Shown: positions 1 through 8,373 of the stretch, piece after piece
Position numbering within the stretch: position 1 is the stretch's first letter
How the letters are laid out: every line of letters starts with the position of its first letter
NCBI RefSeq assembly: GCF_003602275.1
Contig: NZ_QZVT01000001.1
Location: forward strand, 340,567-404,566
Direction: 5' to 3'
Source: Arthrobacter cheniae
GTDB lineage: Bacteria; Actinomycetota; Actinomycetes; Actinomycetales; Micrococcaceae
Length of the DNA stretch: 64,000 nt
Notes under the pieces: model-generated
Databases searched by the model: none
Seen by the model: the letters and a program-made list of their open reading frames with translations, nothing else
Told to the model about the DNA's origin: nothing
Translations under genes and position numbers: made by a program

Positions 1-52
1 ATGCTTTTCTAATGTGTAAGCAATCGCCTCCCACCCACTTCAGGAGTTCATC

Positions 53-610
53 ATGACTGTCCCCTCAGGCCTCACCTCCGGCACCTGGTCCTTCGATCCC
101 ACACACAGCGAGGTCGGCTTCAGCGTCCGCCACGCAGGCATCAGCAAGGTTCGCGGCTCCTTCAAGGACGTCGATGCAGCACTCACGGTCGGCTCCTCCC
201 TCGAGGACTCCGCCATCGTCGTGACGATCAAGACGGCTTCCTTCACCTCGGGTGACGAGAACCGCGACGGCCACGTCAAGGGCGCCGACTTCTTCGACGT
301 CGAGCAGTTCCCCGAGATGACCTTCGTCTCCACCTCGCATGCGGGCTCGGGCGAGAGCTACACCATCACCGGCGACCTCACCATCCGCGGCATCACCAAG
401 TCCGTCGTCCTCGACACCGACTTCAACGGTGTGGCTGTCGATCCCTTCGGCATCACCCGCGCCGGCGTCTCGGCATCCACCAGCATCTCCCGCAAGGACT
501 TCGGCCTCACCTGGAACGCGGCCCTCGAAGCCGGCGGCGTCCTCGTCGGCGACAAGGTGACCATCAGCATCGAGGCACAGTTCGTGGCGCCCGCCGTCGT
601 AACGGTCTGA
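53..610 (+). CDS. YceI family protein
   Basis: The 185-residue product matches the YceI family: it opens with the typical 'TWSFDPTHSEVGFSVRHAG' start, followed by the 'GDLTIRGITKSVVLD' strand near residue 112. The family forms a lipocalin-like beta-barrel that binds isoprenoid or other lipidic molecules; the ligand here is unknown. I see no signal peptide, so this copy is probably cytoplasmic, as is usual for actinobacterial members. The start is supported by CAGGAG at 41-46, six bases before the ATG. It stands alone, with a strong hairpin just downstream. Confidence 0.93.
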   Translation: MTVPSGLTSGTWSFDPTHSEVGFSVRHAGISKVRGSFKDVDAALTVGSSLEDSAIVVTIKTASFTSGDENRDGHVKGADFFDVEQFPEMTFVSTSHAGSGESYTITGDLTIRGITKSVVLDTDFNGVAVDPFGITRAGVSASTSISRKDFGLTWNAALEAGGVLVGDKVTISIEAQFVAPAVVTV

Positions 611-646
611 TCCGGAGCGCACACCGCTCCCGTCCGAACGCCTTCC

Positions 647-677
647 GGCCGACGTCGTCCCCTTGACGACGTCGGCC
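647..677 (+). terminator. Hairpin after the yceI-like gene
   Basis: A perfect 13-bp stem (647-659 with 665-677, sequence ggccgacgtcgtc) closes a 5-base loop, 37 bases past the stop codon. There is no T-run, which is common for terminator-like hairpins in high-GC actinobacteria. Confidence 0.55.
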
Positions 678-820
678 GTCGGCGTTAAGCGGTGTCATGG
701 CACGGAAGCGGGGAACTAGGCTGGCGGTGAAGGCAACCGCGCCGGGTACGTCCATGGGGGCACCGATGCGGTGATGAAGGTCCGGAACAACCTGACGAAT
801 GCACGACGGAGGACGCCGTA

Positions 821-1504
821 ATGAGCACGCCACAGGACACCCCAGGCAACAGGAACAACGACGGACAAGCATGGAACCCGCCCGGCGGGAACGGCTCCGG
901 ACACAGTCCCGATGGGCAGCAGGGCAAGGGGCAGCAGGCACAGCCGACCCCCTACGGCCGGCAGGACGTCGGCAGCCCGTACGGCTACCAGGCGGCACAG
1001 CCCTCGGGTTACGCCTACCCGAGCTCGGGCGGCGACGCTGGCCGGACCGAGAAGGGGCCGGCACCCAAGGAAGTCATGAGGGCCTACTACCTGATCCTGG
1101 CTGCCGGTGCCGCCTACCTGGTGTCCTCGATCATCTCCTCCCTCACCGCCGAGATCCCGGACATGGCGGGGGCATCACTCGGCGTCGGGGTGGGGCTGGT
1201 GTTCGCGGTGCTCTTCGCGGCGGTCTACGTCGTCCTGGCCGTCTTCATCAGGAAGGGGCAGAACTGGGCCCGCATCACTGCAACCGTGCTGGCGGCACTG
1301 AACGTGCTGCTGGTTCTCGGCGGGCTGCTGCTCCTGCCCATCGCCAACCGGGCCGTCGAAGCCAGCGGGCAGACGATTCCCCCGATATCGGGCTTCAGCA
1401 CGGCGCTCGACATCCTGGTCATGCTCCTCGGTGTGGCCGGCGTCGTCATGACGTACCTGAAGCCCGCGCGCCCCTACTTCGCTCCGCAGCGCCTCGGGTA
1501 CTGA
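821..1504 (+). CDS. Hypothetical membrane protein with disordered N-terminus
   Basis: The 227-residue product has a hydrophilic N-terminal third rich in Gln, Gly, Pro, Asn and Ser (about residues 1-80) followed by four hydrophobic segments at roughly 88-108, 118-145, 150-178 and 190-212. This layout is common among small actinobacterial membrane proteins of unknown function. I recognise no catalytic motif. GGAGG lies about eight bases before the ATG. It converges with rex, with only 14 bases between the two stop codons. Confidence 0.75.
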   Translation: MSTPQDTPGNRNNDGQAWNPPGGNGSGHSPDGQQGKGQQAQPTPYGRQDVGSPYGYQAAQPSGYAYPSSGGDAGRTEKGPAPKEVMRAYYLILAAGAAYLVSSIISSLTAEIPDMAGASLGVGVGLVFAVLFAAVYVVLAVFIRKGQNWARITATVLAALNVLLVLGGLLLLPIANRAVEASGQTIPPISGFSTALDILVMLLGVAGVVMTYLKPARPYFAPQRLGY

Positions 1505-1518
1505 AGACCAGCACGCAC

Positions 1519-2220
1519 CTACTGGGCGCGGGAGATCGGACCAAGGTCCGGTTCCTGCGCCCTTTGGGCGTGATAGGCCAGGATCTCCAGTTCGGTCGAC
1601 ATGTCCACTTTCCGCAACTGCACGTGTGACGGCACCTGGAGCACCACGGGTGCAAAACTGAGGATGCTCGAGATCCCGGCGGCGACGAGGCGGTCGCACA
1701 GTTCCTGCGCGACCGCTCCGGGGACCGCAAGAACCGCCATGTTGGTGCGTGTGCGGTCGAGCACCGCCTCGAGGTCGGCCACGGCACTCACCCGGAGGTA
1801 GCCCACCTCCGACCCGACGACGAGTTGATCGGCATCGAACAGTGCAACGATCTCGAAGCCCCGCGAGACGAATCCGGAGTAGCCGGCGAGCGCACGGCCG
1901 AGGTTGCCCACGCCGACGATCGCCACGCGCCAGTCGAGCGTCAAACCGAGGGCGAGGGAAATCTGCCGGTTGAGGTACTGCACCTCGTAGCCGACACCGC
2001 GCGTCCCGTAGGACCCGAGGTAGGAGAGGTCCTTACGGAGCATCGGTGAATTCACCCCGGCGGCATCCGCCAATTCTTCCGAGGAGACCCGCTGGATGCC
2101 CTCGCCCAGGAGCGAGTTGAGGGCACGGAGGTAGATGGTGAGGCGTGCCACCGAGGCGGGCGGTATGTGGCGCACCGGATCGCCCACGGGCTCAAGGCCT
2201 GGCGTGTCCGGCGTTGTCAC
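1519..2220 (-). CDS. rex: Redox-sensing transcriptional repressor Rex
   Basis: Rex senses the NADH/NAD+ ratio and represses respiratory and fermentative genes when NADH is low. The 233-residue product has the N-terminal winged helix ('IPPASVARLTIYLRALN', then 'SEELADAAGVNSPMLRKDLS') and a Rossmann domain with 'VAIVGVGNLGRALAGY'. The open frame runs far upstream, but that part is antisense to the glutaredoxin-like gene. The GTG at 2218-2220, preceded by GGAG at 9-base spacing, gives the usual Rex length. The glutaredoxin-like gene lies upstream on the same strand; hemA, often next to rex in actinobacteria, is not seen downstream here. Confidence 0.95.
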   Translation of the reverse strand: MTTPDTPGLEPVGDPVRHIPPASVARLTIYLRALNSLLGEGIQRVSSEELADAAGVNSPMLRKDLSYLGSYGTRGVGYEVQYLNRQISLALGLTLDWRVAIVGVGNLGRALAGYSGFVSRGFEIVALFDADQLVVGSEVGYLRVSAVADLEAVLDRTRTNMAVLAVPGAVAQELCDRLVAAGISSILSFAPVVLQVPSHVQLRKVDMSTELEILAYHAQRAQEPDLGPISRAQ

Positions 2221-2370
2221 TGTTATCGGCTCCGTTGCTAGCGCCAAAGCACCCGATCGGCGGAAGGATCCCTCCACGTCGGGCGGACGTAGGTCCACTT
2301 TATGCTGAGGACGCAGGGCCACCAAGCTTGTGCACACCCTGGATGCAGGCCGCGCCCGTGGGGCGGCCGG

Positions 2371-2391
2371 TGCCCGGGATGAGCCCGGGCA
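2371..2391 (-). terminator. Hairpin between glutaredoxin-like gene and rex
   Basis: TGCCCGGG (2371-2378) pairs with CCCGGGCA (2384-2391) around a 5-base loop, and flanking GGCC bases can extend the stem. It sits eight bases after the stop of the glutaredoxin-like gene and before the rex promoter region, so it probably ends that transcript. Confidence 0.5.
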
Positions 2392-2398
2392 TGGCCGG

Positions 2399-2662
2399 TC
2401 ACCCCTGGGACAGGAGCCGCCGCAGCCTCGACTCGTCGATGGACCAGAAGTCGCGCTGCACTCCGTCGATGAACAGCACGGGCAACTCCTCCGCGAACCG
2501 CGCCCCCAGGGCAGGCGCGTCACTCACCGACAGCTCCCGCCATTCCAGCCCGAGCTCGTCCGTCACGCGTGCCACCACGAGTCTCGCGTCCTCGCAGAGA
2601 TGACATGCGGGGCGGGTCAGCAGGACGACGCCGGGACCGGGTAGCTGGGCGGGTGTTTCCAT
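2399..2662 (-). CDS. Glutaredoxin-like thiol-disulfide protein
   Basis: The 87-residue product has a thioredoxin fold with an N-terminal CHLC redox motif (Cys20 and Cys23) in 'LLTRPACHLCEDAR' and the conserved cis-Pro strand 'ELPVLFIDG'. It belongs to the small glutaredoxin-like (DUF836) group; the partner is unknown. The long open frame upstream is antisense to the HAD gene. The ATG at 2660-2662 has no Shine-Dalgarno sequence but has TACGGT six bases upstream, as expected for a leaderless mRNA. A homologue lies in the same gene neighbourhood in mycobacteria. Confidence 0.88.
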   Translation of the reverse strand: METPAQLPGPGVVLLTRPACHLCEDARLVVARVTDELGLEWRELSVSDAPALGARFAEELPVLFIDGVQRDFWSIDESRLRRLLSQG

Positions 2663-2668
2663 CGTTCC

Positions 2669-2674
2669 ACCGTA
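2669..2674 (-). promoter_or_regulatory. Putative -10 of leaderless glutaredoxin-like gene
   Basis: On the minus strand TACGGT (TANNNT form) ends six bases before the ATG, which places the transcription start at the A of the start codon. I see no convincing -35 element. Confidence 0.45.
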
Positions 2675-2710
2675 CTGCCGCGCCGCGGGCCCGGCCGCGG
2701 GGCGACGAAC

Positions 2711-2716
2711 TAGACT
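2711..2716 (+). promoter_or_regulatory. Putative -10 of leaderless HAD phosphatase gene
   Basis: TAGACT ends six bases before the ATG at 2723, and there is no Shine-Dalgarno sequence, so transcription probably starts at the start codon. It is back-to-back with the glutaredoxin-like promoter in a 60-bp divergent gap. Confidence 0.5.
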
Positions 2717-2722
2717 CTGATC

Positions 2723-3535
2723 ATGCCGGACGCCGCAGGGGGCACTCAGCCCACGCCAGAGCCTCCGGCGACCACTTCGGGCGAGGCAGCCTTCTTCGAC
2801 GTCGACAACACGTTGATGCGTGGCGCGAGCCTGTTCCATGTGGGGCGCAAGATGTACCAGCGCAAGGCCTTCACCCTGCGCTTCGCAGCCGGCCTCGTGT
2901 GGAAGCAGCTGCGTTTCATCATGCGTGGCGAGACGATGACGGATGTGAACTCCGTGCGCGACGCTGCCCTGGCGTTCGCGATCGGCATCGCCCACGAGGA
3001 CATCCTCGCCCTCGGCGAGGAGGTGTACGACGAGATGATCGCGTCGAAGATCTGGCCCGGGGCCCGTGCCCTCGCCGAGCACCACCTGTCCTCGGACCGC
3101 CAGGTATGGCTCGTGACGGGTACCCCCGTCGAGGTGGCGGCCGTCATCTCGAGCCGGCTCGGGCTCACAGGCGCACTCGGCACGGTCGGCGAGGTCGCCG
3201 AGGGTCTCTACACGGGTAAACTGGTCGGCGATTTCCTGCATGGACCCGCGAAGGCCGCCGCAGTCCTGGCACTGGCGCAGCGGGAGAACCTCGACCTCGC
3301 GCGGTGCTGGGGCTACAGCGACTCCTTCAACGACATCCCGCTGCTGAGCGTCGTCGGACATCCGGTGGCCATCAATCCGGACAGCAAGCTCCGCCGCCAT
3401 GCCCGCGCGAACAACTGGCCGGTCTACGACTTCCGGAGCGGACGCCGCGCTGCGACGCTCGGACTGCGGGCGGCCACGGTCGCAGGATCCATCTATGGGC
3501 TCTGGCGCGGGTTCTCGCGGTTCAGGGGCCGCTGA
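2723..3535 (+). CDS. HAD-IB family phosphatase, SerB-like
   Basis: The 270-residue product is a HAD superfamily hydrolase of the IB/SerB type. It shows the nucleophile motif 'FFDVDNTLMRG' near residue 24, motif II 'VTGTP' near 137 and motif IV 'GYSDSFNDIPLL' near 197-208. A helical cap lies between motifs I and II and a short basic hydrophobic tail closes the protein. Such proteins dephosphorylate phosphoserine or related metabolites, but the first motif reads DxDNT rather than SerB's DxDST, so the substrate is uncertain. The gene neighbourhood resembles mycobacterial serB1. Confidence 0.85.
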   Translation: MPDAAGGTQPTPEPPATTSGEAAFFDVDNTLMRGASLFHVGRKMYQRKAFTLRFAAGLVWKQLRFIMRGETMTDVNSVRDAALAFAIGIAHEDILALGEEVYDEMIASKIWPGARALAEHHLSSDRQVWLVTGTPVEVAAVISSRLGLTGALGTVGEVAEGLYTGKLVGDFLHGPAKAAAVLALAQRENLDLARCWGYSDSFNDIPLLSVVGHPVAINPDSKLRRHARANNWPVYDFRSGRRAATLGLRAATVAGSIYGLWRGFSRFRGR

Positions 3536-3665
3536 CCCGGTCCGCACCTGGGCGATGCTGTCGCCGGTGCTGCGAGGCCAGGGAACGACGACGGCCCGGC
3601 ACCCGTGCCGTGATGGCAGGGTCCCGGGCCGGTCGGCACACTCCGGCATAGAGCCGGAAGCGTTG

Positions 3666-3764
3666 CTACTTCTTGTTGCGGCGCTGGTGACGGGTCTTTC
3701 GCAGCAGCTTGCGGTGCTTCTTCTTTGCCATACGCTTGCGGCGCTTCTTGATTACTGAACCCAT
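3666..3764 (-). CDS. Small ribosomal subunit protein bS22 (AURKAIP1/COX24-like)
   Basis: This 32-residue open frame, shorter than most gene finders accept, encodes an almost purely basic peptide beginning MGSVIKKRRKRMAKKKHRK and ending QRRNKK. It matches the actinobacterial 30S protein bS22, which lies deep in 16S rRNA. The start is supported by GAGGA four bases upstream on the minus strand. It sits next to the AlpA-type HTH gene, the same pairing as Rv0500A/Rv0500B of M. tuberculosis. I am confident because length, sequence and neighbour all agree. Confidence 0.93.
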   Translation of the reverse strand: MGSVIKKRRKRMAKKKHRKLLRKTRHQRRNKK

Positions 3765-3884
3765 AGAGTCCTCACAAACTGTTGTGGTGCCAGCACGTAC
3801 TCCGGCGGTGAGCCAGGAGGCGGCACTGGGGCTGACGAAAGGCGCATACCTGGTGGCAATCGCCCGAATGATGCAATAAGTCGA

Positions 3885-3900
3885 GCGGGCCTAGGCCCGC
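3885..3900. other. 16-bp perfect palindrome between bS22 and HTH gene
   Basis: GCGGGCCTAGGCCCGC is a perfect palindrome 62 bases downstream of the HTH gene stop and about 120 bases upstream of the bS22 start. It could end the HTH transcript or be a protein-binding site; it lacks a loop and a T-run, so neither is certain. Confidence 0.35.
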
Positions 3901-3961
3901 CCAAAACGCTCCTTAACAGGGTACATCCGTTTGACGGACGGTCAGGACGACCCCTGGCGGC

Positions 3962-4174
3962 TCAGGCGCTCTCGGACTGCCCGTCCACTTGCGCCCGCTG
4001 GAGGAACTCTTCGACGGCCGACTCCGGTACGCGGTAGGAACGACCGAACTGCACGGCGGGCAGGTCCCCGGCGTGCACGAGCCTGTAGACGGTCATCTTC
4101 GAGACACGCATGAGGTCAGCGACCTCCGCGACCGTCAAGAACTGCACATCCGAGAAGTTATTCCCGTCTGCCAT
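3962..4174 (-). CDS. AlpA/excisionase-type helix-turn-helix protein
   Basis: The 70-residue product is almost entirely one MerR-like HTH domain: 'FLTVAEVADLMRVSKMTVYR' followed by the wing 'HAGDLPAVQFGRSYRVPESAVEEFL'. It is close in sequence to the mycobacterial protein next to bS22 (Rv0500A), a DNA-binding protein of unclear target. The ATG at 4174 is chosen because AAAGGA lies about 11 bases upstream and because homologues have this length; the open frame extends 33 codons further without support. Although such domains are often called excisionases, no integrase or phage gene is nearby. Confidence 0.9.
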   Translation of the reverse strand: MADGNNFSDVQFLTVAEVADLMRVSKMTVYRLVHAGDLPAVQFGRSYRVPESAVEEFLQRAQVDGQSESA

Positions 4175-4402
4175 CACACCACTATTCCTTTGCTTGGATG
4201 TCCGTAACTCACCTGAGACCGGCATCGAGAAAAGACACCCTGGGCGACTGATCGGCGTGTCGCCTTGTAGCAAAAGGATTATCCGCCTAAGGGTTCACTC
4301 TAGTGGCTGATGTGACCAAAGTGAAAGAGCAGCTCGAGGCCCTCCACCTCTTCCTGCACCTCGCCTCGCATGCGCCGCCCGTTCTGGCCGGATACCCGAG
4401 GA

Positions 4403-4918
4403 CTAGGACGAATGGTCGCGTCGACGCCGGAGCTGGGAGAGCAGGTCGGCGGCACGCTCCGCTGCACGACCCATGGTCCGACCGATCTGCGGCCGGGAGC
4501 CATCAGCTCCCGATAGGACCTCCGGACCTGCCAGCACAGCGGCGGCCAGCACCCCGGCCTCCGCACCGGTCTGGCCCGTTCCGGCTTCAGGTTCGACGAC
4601 GGGTGCCTGGCTACTTGCCCCCTGCTCGGCCGGTCCGTCCGATCCAGCCGCGGGTACCGGCGGCTCGAAGTCTGCGAGCCAGTCCCGTACGAGGCCGAGC
4701 GGGGCCGTCTCCAATGAGTAGTAACGCTTCTGACCCTGGGCCCGCATGGTGACCAGGCCCGCTTCCCGCAGGACCTTGAGGTGCTTCGACACCGTCGGCT
4801 GACTCACCTCCAGCTCGACGACGAGCTCACCCACTGCTTTGTCGCCGTCGCGCAGGTTCTTGAGGATCTGCCTGCGCGTACCTTCGGCGATGACAGCGAA
4901 AACATCATCGATACCCAT
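4403..4918 (-). CDS. ArsR/SmtB-type winged-helix regulator
   Basis: Residues 1-75 form an ArsR-like winged helix: 'VFAVIAEGTRRQILKNLRDG', recognition helix 'VSQPTVSKHLKVLREAGLV', then the wing 'QGQKRYYSLE'. Residues 90-145 are Ala/Gly/Pro-rich, and a basic helix with paired arginines closes the 171-residue protein. I see no cysteine or histidine metal site, so it is probably not a metal sensor. The start has no Shine-Dalgarno sequence but TAGGGT ends six bases before the ATG, as in a leaderless gene. It lies 228 bases upstream of the HTH gene on the same strand; its target is unknown. Confidence 0.85.
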   Translation of the reverse strand: MGIDDVFAVIAEGTRRQILKNLRDGDKAVGELVVELEVSQPTVSKHLKVLREAGLVTMRAQGQKRYYSLETAPLGLVRDWLADFEPPVPAAGSDGPAEQGASSQAPVVEPEAGTGQTGAEAGVLAAAVLAGPEVLSGADGSRPQIGRTMGRAAERAADLLSQLRRRRDHSS

Positions 4919-4924
4919 TCGCCT

Positions 4925-4930
4925 ACCCTA
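4925..4930 (-). promoter_or_regulatory. Putative -10 of leaderless arsR-type gene
   Basis: Minus-strand TAGGGT ends six bases before the ATG at 4918, and a TATATA tract lies just upstream of it. The spacing suggests transcription starts at the start codon. Confidence 0.45.
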
Positions 4931-4968
4931 GCGATATATACGCGGCGGGGCATCCTGCCCGGCAGTGC

Positions 4969-6171
4969 TCAGTCGAACCATGGGTCGAGCCCGTGGAGAG
5001 GGAAGACCGCCTTGCGGGTCGCCATCACCGTCCGGTCGAGCTCGTCACTGGGGTCGTAGCCGATCTCCCATGAGCGCCACCACAGCTCGGCGCCGTCGCC
5101 CATGAGCCGCGGGGCATCGATGCCGTGCCGCTCCAGGACGTAGTCCCGCCACGCGGCGGGGACCGGCGTCGTCGGACCCATCGCCGCGCCCGCCGCGACC
5201 GCGACGAGCAGGGTCCACGATCTCGGCACCACGCTTGCGAGCGCATAACCGCCCCCACCGGTCGCGATCCATCGACCGCCGCACAACCTGTCCGCGAGAT
5301 CGCGTACCGACAGCATCAGCGAGTGCTGCGCGTCCACACTGACCCGCAGGTTCGTCAGCGGGTCCTCACGGTGTGAATCGCAACCGTGCTGGCTGACGAT
5401 GACGTCGGGTGCGAAGGCCCCGGCCAGCTGCGGCACCACGGCGTGGAAGGCCCTCAGGACGGCGGCGTCCCCGGCCGTCGTGGGGAGGGCGACGTTCACC
5501 GCATACCCCTCGGCGCCGGCACCGCCGGTCTCATTGGCGAACCCGGTACCCGGGAACAGGCTCATGCCCGTCTCGTGCAGGGAGATCGTCATGACGTGGG
5601 AGTCGTTCCAGAAGATGCTCTCGGTGCCGTCCCCGTGATGGGCGTCGACGTCGACGTAGAGGACGCGCTGCGCACCGCGGTCGAGCAGTCGCTGGATGCA
5701 GGCGGCGGCGTCGTTGTAGATACAGAAACCACTGGCCAGCGAACGCGCCGCGTGATGCATGCCACCACCGAAATTGACCGCCCGGAGGACGTCCCCCCTC
5801 ATCACGGCTTCCGCCGCTCCCAGCGATCCGCCGGCGAGTCGCGCGCTCGCCTCGTGCATGCCGGCGAAGGCGGGATTGTCCTCCGTGCCGAGGCCGCGGG
5901 CCGGATCCGAGGTGTCGGGATTGCTACTCACCCGGCGGACCGCGCTGATGTAGTCAGGGCTGTGTACTGAGGCGAGCTCGTCGTCGGAGGCGACGAAGGG
6001 GGCCGTCACGCTGACGCCGGCGAGGTCGAGCAGCCCGCACTCACGCATCAACCGTGCCGTCAGGTGCAGCCGCTCCGGGTTCATGGGGTGCTGGCCACCG
6101 AAGTCGTAGGCCAGCATGGAATCGTCCCAGACGACCTGGAGTGGCACCGCCGGCCCGGAATGCGTAGACAT
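4969..6171 (-). CDS. acuC: AcuC-type histone deacetylase family protein
   Basis: The 400-residue product is a zinc-dependent deacetylase of the class I/II histone deacetylase fold. It shows 'GGGMHHA' (tandem His), 'VDVDAHHGDGTE' (zinc ligands) and 'VSQHGCDSH'. In Bacillus, AcuC deacetylates and activates acetyl-CoA synthetase. An acs gene lies 28 kb away in this window, so the same pairing may hold, although this is inference. The ATG at 6171 is used; a GTG one codon upstream (6174) is equally possible, and TAGCCT five to seven bases upstream hints at a leaderless start. It diverges from trkH. Confidence 0.9.
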   Translation of the reverse strand: MSTHSGPAVPLQVVWDDSMLAYDFGGQHPMNPERLHLTARLMRECGLLDLAGVSVTAPFVASDDELASVHSPDYISAVRRVSSNPDTSDPARGLGTEDNPAFAGMHEASARLAGGSLGAAEAVMRGDVLRAVNFGGGMHHAARSLASGFCIYNDAAACIQRLLDRGAQRVLYVDVDAHHGDGTESIFWNDSHVMTISLHETGMSLFPGTGFANETGGAGAEGYAVNVALPTTAGDAAVLRAFHAVVPQLAGAFAPDVIVSQHGCDSHREDPLTNLRVSVDAQHSLMLSVRDLADRLCGGRWIATGGGGYALASVVPRSWTLLVAVAAGAAMGPTTPVPAAWRDYVLERHGIDAPRLMGDGAELWWRSWEIGYDPSDELDRTVMATRKAVFPLHGLDPWFD

Positions 6172-6298
6172 CACTGCAAGGCTACGCGATGCGTGATATT
6201 CCCACGACGATTCCTGGTGAGATGCTTTACTACTGCAGGGGACAATCAGGGTAGCCGCTTCGGCGGGAGGACCAGCACACGGGGCAGAGCGGACGTCA

Positions 6299-7711
6299 AT
6301 GTTAAGTCAACAGCCACAGTGGCTGACGGACGATCGACGCGGATACGTCAGGCTGCTGGCGTCGGTCCGTGACTTCGTCGATTCCTTCGCGAACAGCTCG
6401 CCCGCGCGACTCGCCCTCTTCATCTTCACGGGCGTCATCCTGGTGTTCACGGCGCTGCTGAGCCTGCCGGTGTCCGCCAGCAACGGCGAAGTCACCGCCC
6501 TTCACGACGCCTTCTTCACCGCTGTGTCCGCGGTGTGTGTCACGGGCCTCACCGTCGTCTCCACCGCCACGCACTGGTCCTTCTTCGGGCAGCTCGTGAT
6601 CCTTCTCGGCATCTTCATCGGCGGACTGGGCACCCTGACACTCGCTTCGCTCCTCGCCCTGATCGTGAGCAAGCGGCTCGGCGTGCGCGGGAAGCTCCTC
6701 GCCCAGGAGGCGCTCAACAACGCGAGCCGCCTCGGGGAGATCGGTACGCTCCTGCGGATCGTCATCACCACCTCCGTGCTCATCGAGATCGTGCTCGCCG
6801 TCGTGCTCATCCCGCGGTTCATGATTCTCGGGGAACCCTGGTGGCAGGCCATCTGGCACGGCATCTTCTATTCCATCTCGGCGTTCAACAACGCAGGCTT
6901 CACCCCGCACAGCAACGGACTGGTGCCCTACGAGACCGACCTCTGGATCCTCACGCCCCTCATGGTCGGAGTGTTCCTCGGCAGCCTCGGGTTCCCCGTG
7001 ATCATGGTTTTCGTACAGGTGCGCCACCGCTTCAGGAAGTGGACGCTCCACGCGAAGCTCACGGTGTCGGTCTCGCTGATCCTGCTGGTCGCCGGCACGT
7101 TTGCCTGGGGCTTCCTCGAATGGGAGAACGATCGCACGATCTCGAACCTGACCATCGCGGACAAGACCATCCATGCCCTTTTCGCCTCCGTCATGACGCG
7201 GTCAGGGGGGTTCAACCTCGTCGACCAGAACGAGATGAATTCGACGACGATGCTGCTCACGGACGCGCTGATGTTCGCCGGAGGCGGGTCGGCATCGACC
7301 GCGGGCGGCATCAAGGTCACGACGATCGCCGTCATGTTCCTCGCCATCGTGGCCGAGGCCCGCGGTGATTCCGATGTCCGCGCCTGGGGCCGCACCATTC
7401 CTGCCGGCGCGATGCGGGTGGCCATCTCCGTCATCTTCATGGGCGCCACCCTCGTGCTGGTCGGCAGCGGCCTCATCCTCGCCCTGTCGGACGAACCGCT
7501 CGACAAAGTGGTCTTCGAGGTCATCTCCGCGTTCGCGACCGTCGGTCTCAGCACCAACCTGAGCGCCGAGTTGCCGCCCGCCGGCAAGTACGTCCTGTCC
7601 GCCCTGATGTTCGCCGGGCGCATGGGCACCATCACGCTCGCCTCGGCCCTTGCGCTGAGGCAACGCAGCACGCTGTACCGCTACCCCGAGGAAAGGCCGA
7701 TCATTGGCTGA
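6299..7711 (+). CDS. TrkH/KtrB-type potassium transporter, membrane subunit
   Basis: The 470-residue membrane protein belongs to the TrkH/KtrB family, which forms the K+ translocating subunit. The first selectivity-filter loop is visible as 'AVSAVCVTGLTVV' near residues 78-90; later pore loops read 'SAFNNAGFTPHSNG', 'SVMTRSGGFNLVDQ' and 'SAFATVGLSTNLS'. About ten hydrophobic segments are present, with a 30-residue polar N-terminus. Its stop overlaps the start of the NAD-binding regulatory subunit by eight bases, so the two form one operon. No clear Shine-Dalgarno sequence precedes the ATG. Confidence 0.95.
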   Translation: MLSQQPQWLTDDRRGYVRLLASVRDFVDSFANSSPARLALFIFTGVILVFTALLSLPVSASNGEVTALHDAFFTAVSAVCVTGLTVVSTATHWSFFGQLVILLGIFIGGLGTLTLASLLALIVSKRLGVRGKLLAQEALNNASRLGEIGTLLRIVITTSVLIEIVLAVVLIPRFMILGEPWWQAIWHGIFYSISAFNNAGFTPHSNGLVPYETDLWILTPLMVGVFLGSLGFPVIMVFVQVRHRFRKWTLHAKLTVSVSLILLVAGTFAWGFLEWENDRTISNLTIADKTIHALFASVMTRSGGFNLVDQNEMNSTTMLLTDALMFAGGGSASTAGGIKVTTIAVMFLAIVAEARGDSDVRAWGRTIPAGAMRVAISVIFMGATLVLVGSGLILALSDEPLDKVVFEVISAFATVGLSTNLSAELPPAGKYVLSALMFAGRMGTITLASALALRQRSTLYRYPEERPIIG

Positions 7712-8372
7712 GAGACCCGCCCATAACGCCCCCGTGCTCGTGATCGGCCTCGGCCGCTTCGGAGCGGCCACCGCCGAACAGCTCGTCCGCCAGGGCCGGG
7801 AGGTCCTGGCTATCGAACGGGACCCACAGCTCGTGCAGAAGTTCGCCAGCATCCTCACCCATGTGGTGGAGGCCGATGCGACGAACATAGACTCCCTCCG
7901 CCAGTTGGGCGCGCAGGAGTTCTCGGCAGCCGTCGTCGGTGTCGGCACCTCGATCGAGTCGAGCGTGCTCATCACGGCGAACCTCGTGGACCTCGGCATC
8001 GACCACCTGTGGGTCAAGGCCATCACGCCCTCCCACGGCAAGATCCTGAAGCGCATCGGCGCCAACCACGTCATCTATCCCGAATCGGACGCCGGTCAGC
8101 GTGCCGCCCACCTCGTGGGCGGCCGCATGCTCGACTTCATCGAGTTCGACGACGGCTTCGCGATCGTCAAGATGTACCCGCCGAAGGAGACACAGGGTTT
8201 CACGCTCGCGGAATCGTCCGTGCGCTCGAAGTACGGCGTCACCGTGGTCGGCGTGAAGTCACCGGGCGAGGACTTCACCTATGCGCGGCCCGAGACCAAG
8301 GTGTCCGGACGCGACATGCTGATCGTCTCCGGGCACGTGGACCTGCTCGAACGCTTCGCCGGCCGGCCCTAG
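7704..8372 (+). CDS. TrkA/KtrA-type potassium uptake regulator
   Basis: The 222-residue product has an RCK-N Rossmann domain ('VLVIGLGRFGAATAEQL' near residue 11, acidic 'AIERDP' at the end of strand 2) and an RCK-C domain from about residue 140. Such cytoplasmic subunits form rings that gate the Trk/Ktr channel in response to nucleotides. The start is TTG at 7704, with GAAAGG eight bases upstream inside trkH, which explains the eight-base overlap with the trkH stop. It is followed after one base by the GT87 gene. Confidence 0.95.
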   Translation: MAERPAHNAPVLVIGLGRFGAATAEQLVRQGREVLAIERDPQLVQKFASILTHVVEADATNIDSLRQLGAQEFSAAVVGVGTSIESSVLITANLVDLGIDHLWVKAITPSHGKILKRIGANHVIYPESDAGQRAAHLVGGRMLDFIEFDDGFAIVKMYPPKETQGFTLAESSVRSKYGVTVVGVKSPGEDFTYARPETKVSGRDMLIVSGHVDLLERFAGRP

Positions 8373-8373
8373 G

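Noticed and set aside
3962..4174. Excisionase-like HTH protein as a sign of a mobile element
   Set aside because: No integrase, att repeats or composition change is nearby, and the gene is conserved in place in other actinobacteria.
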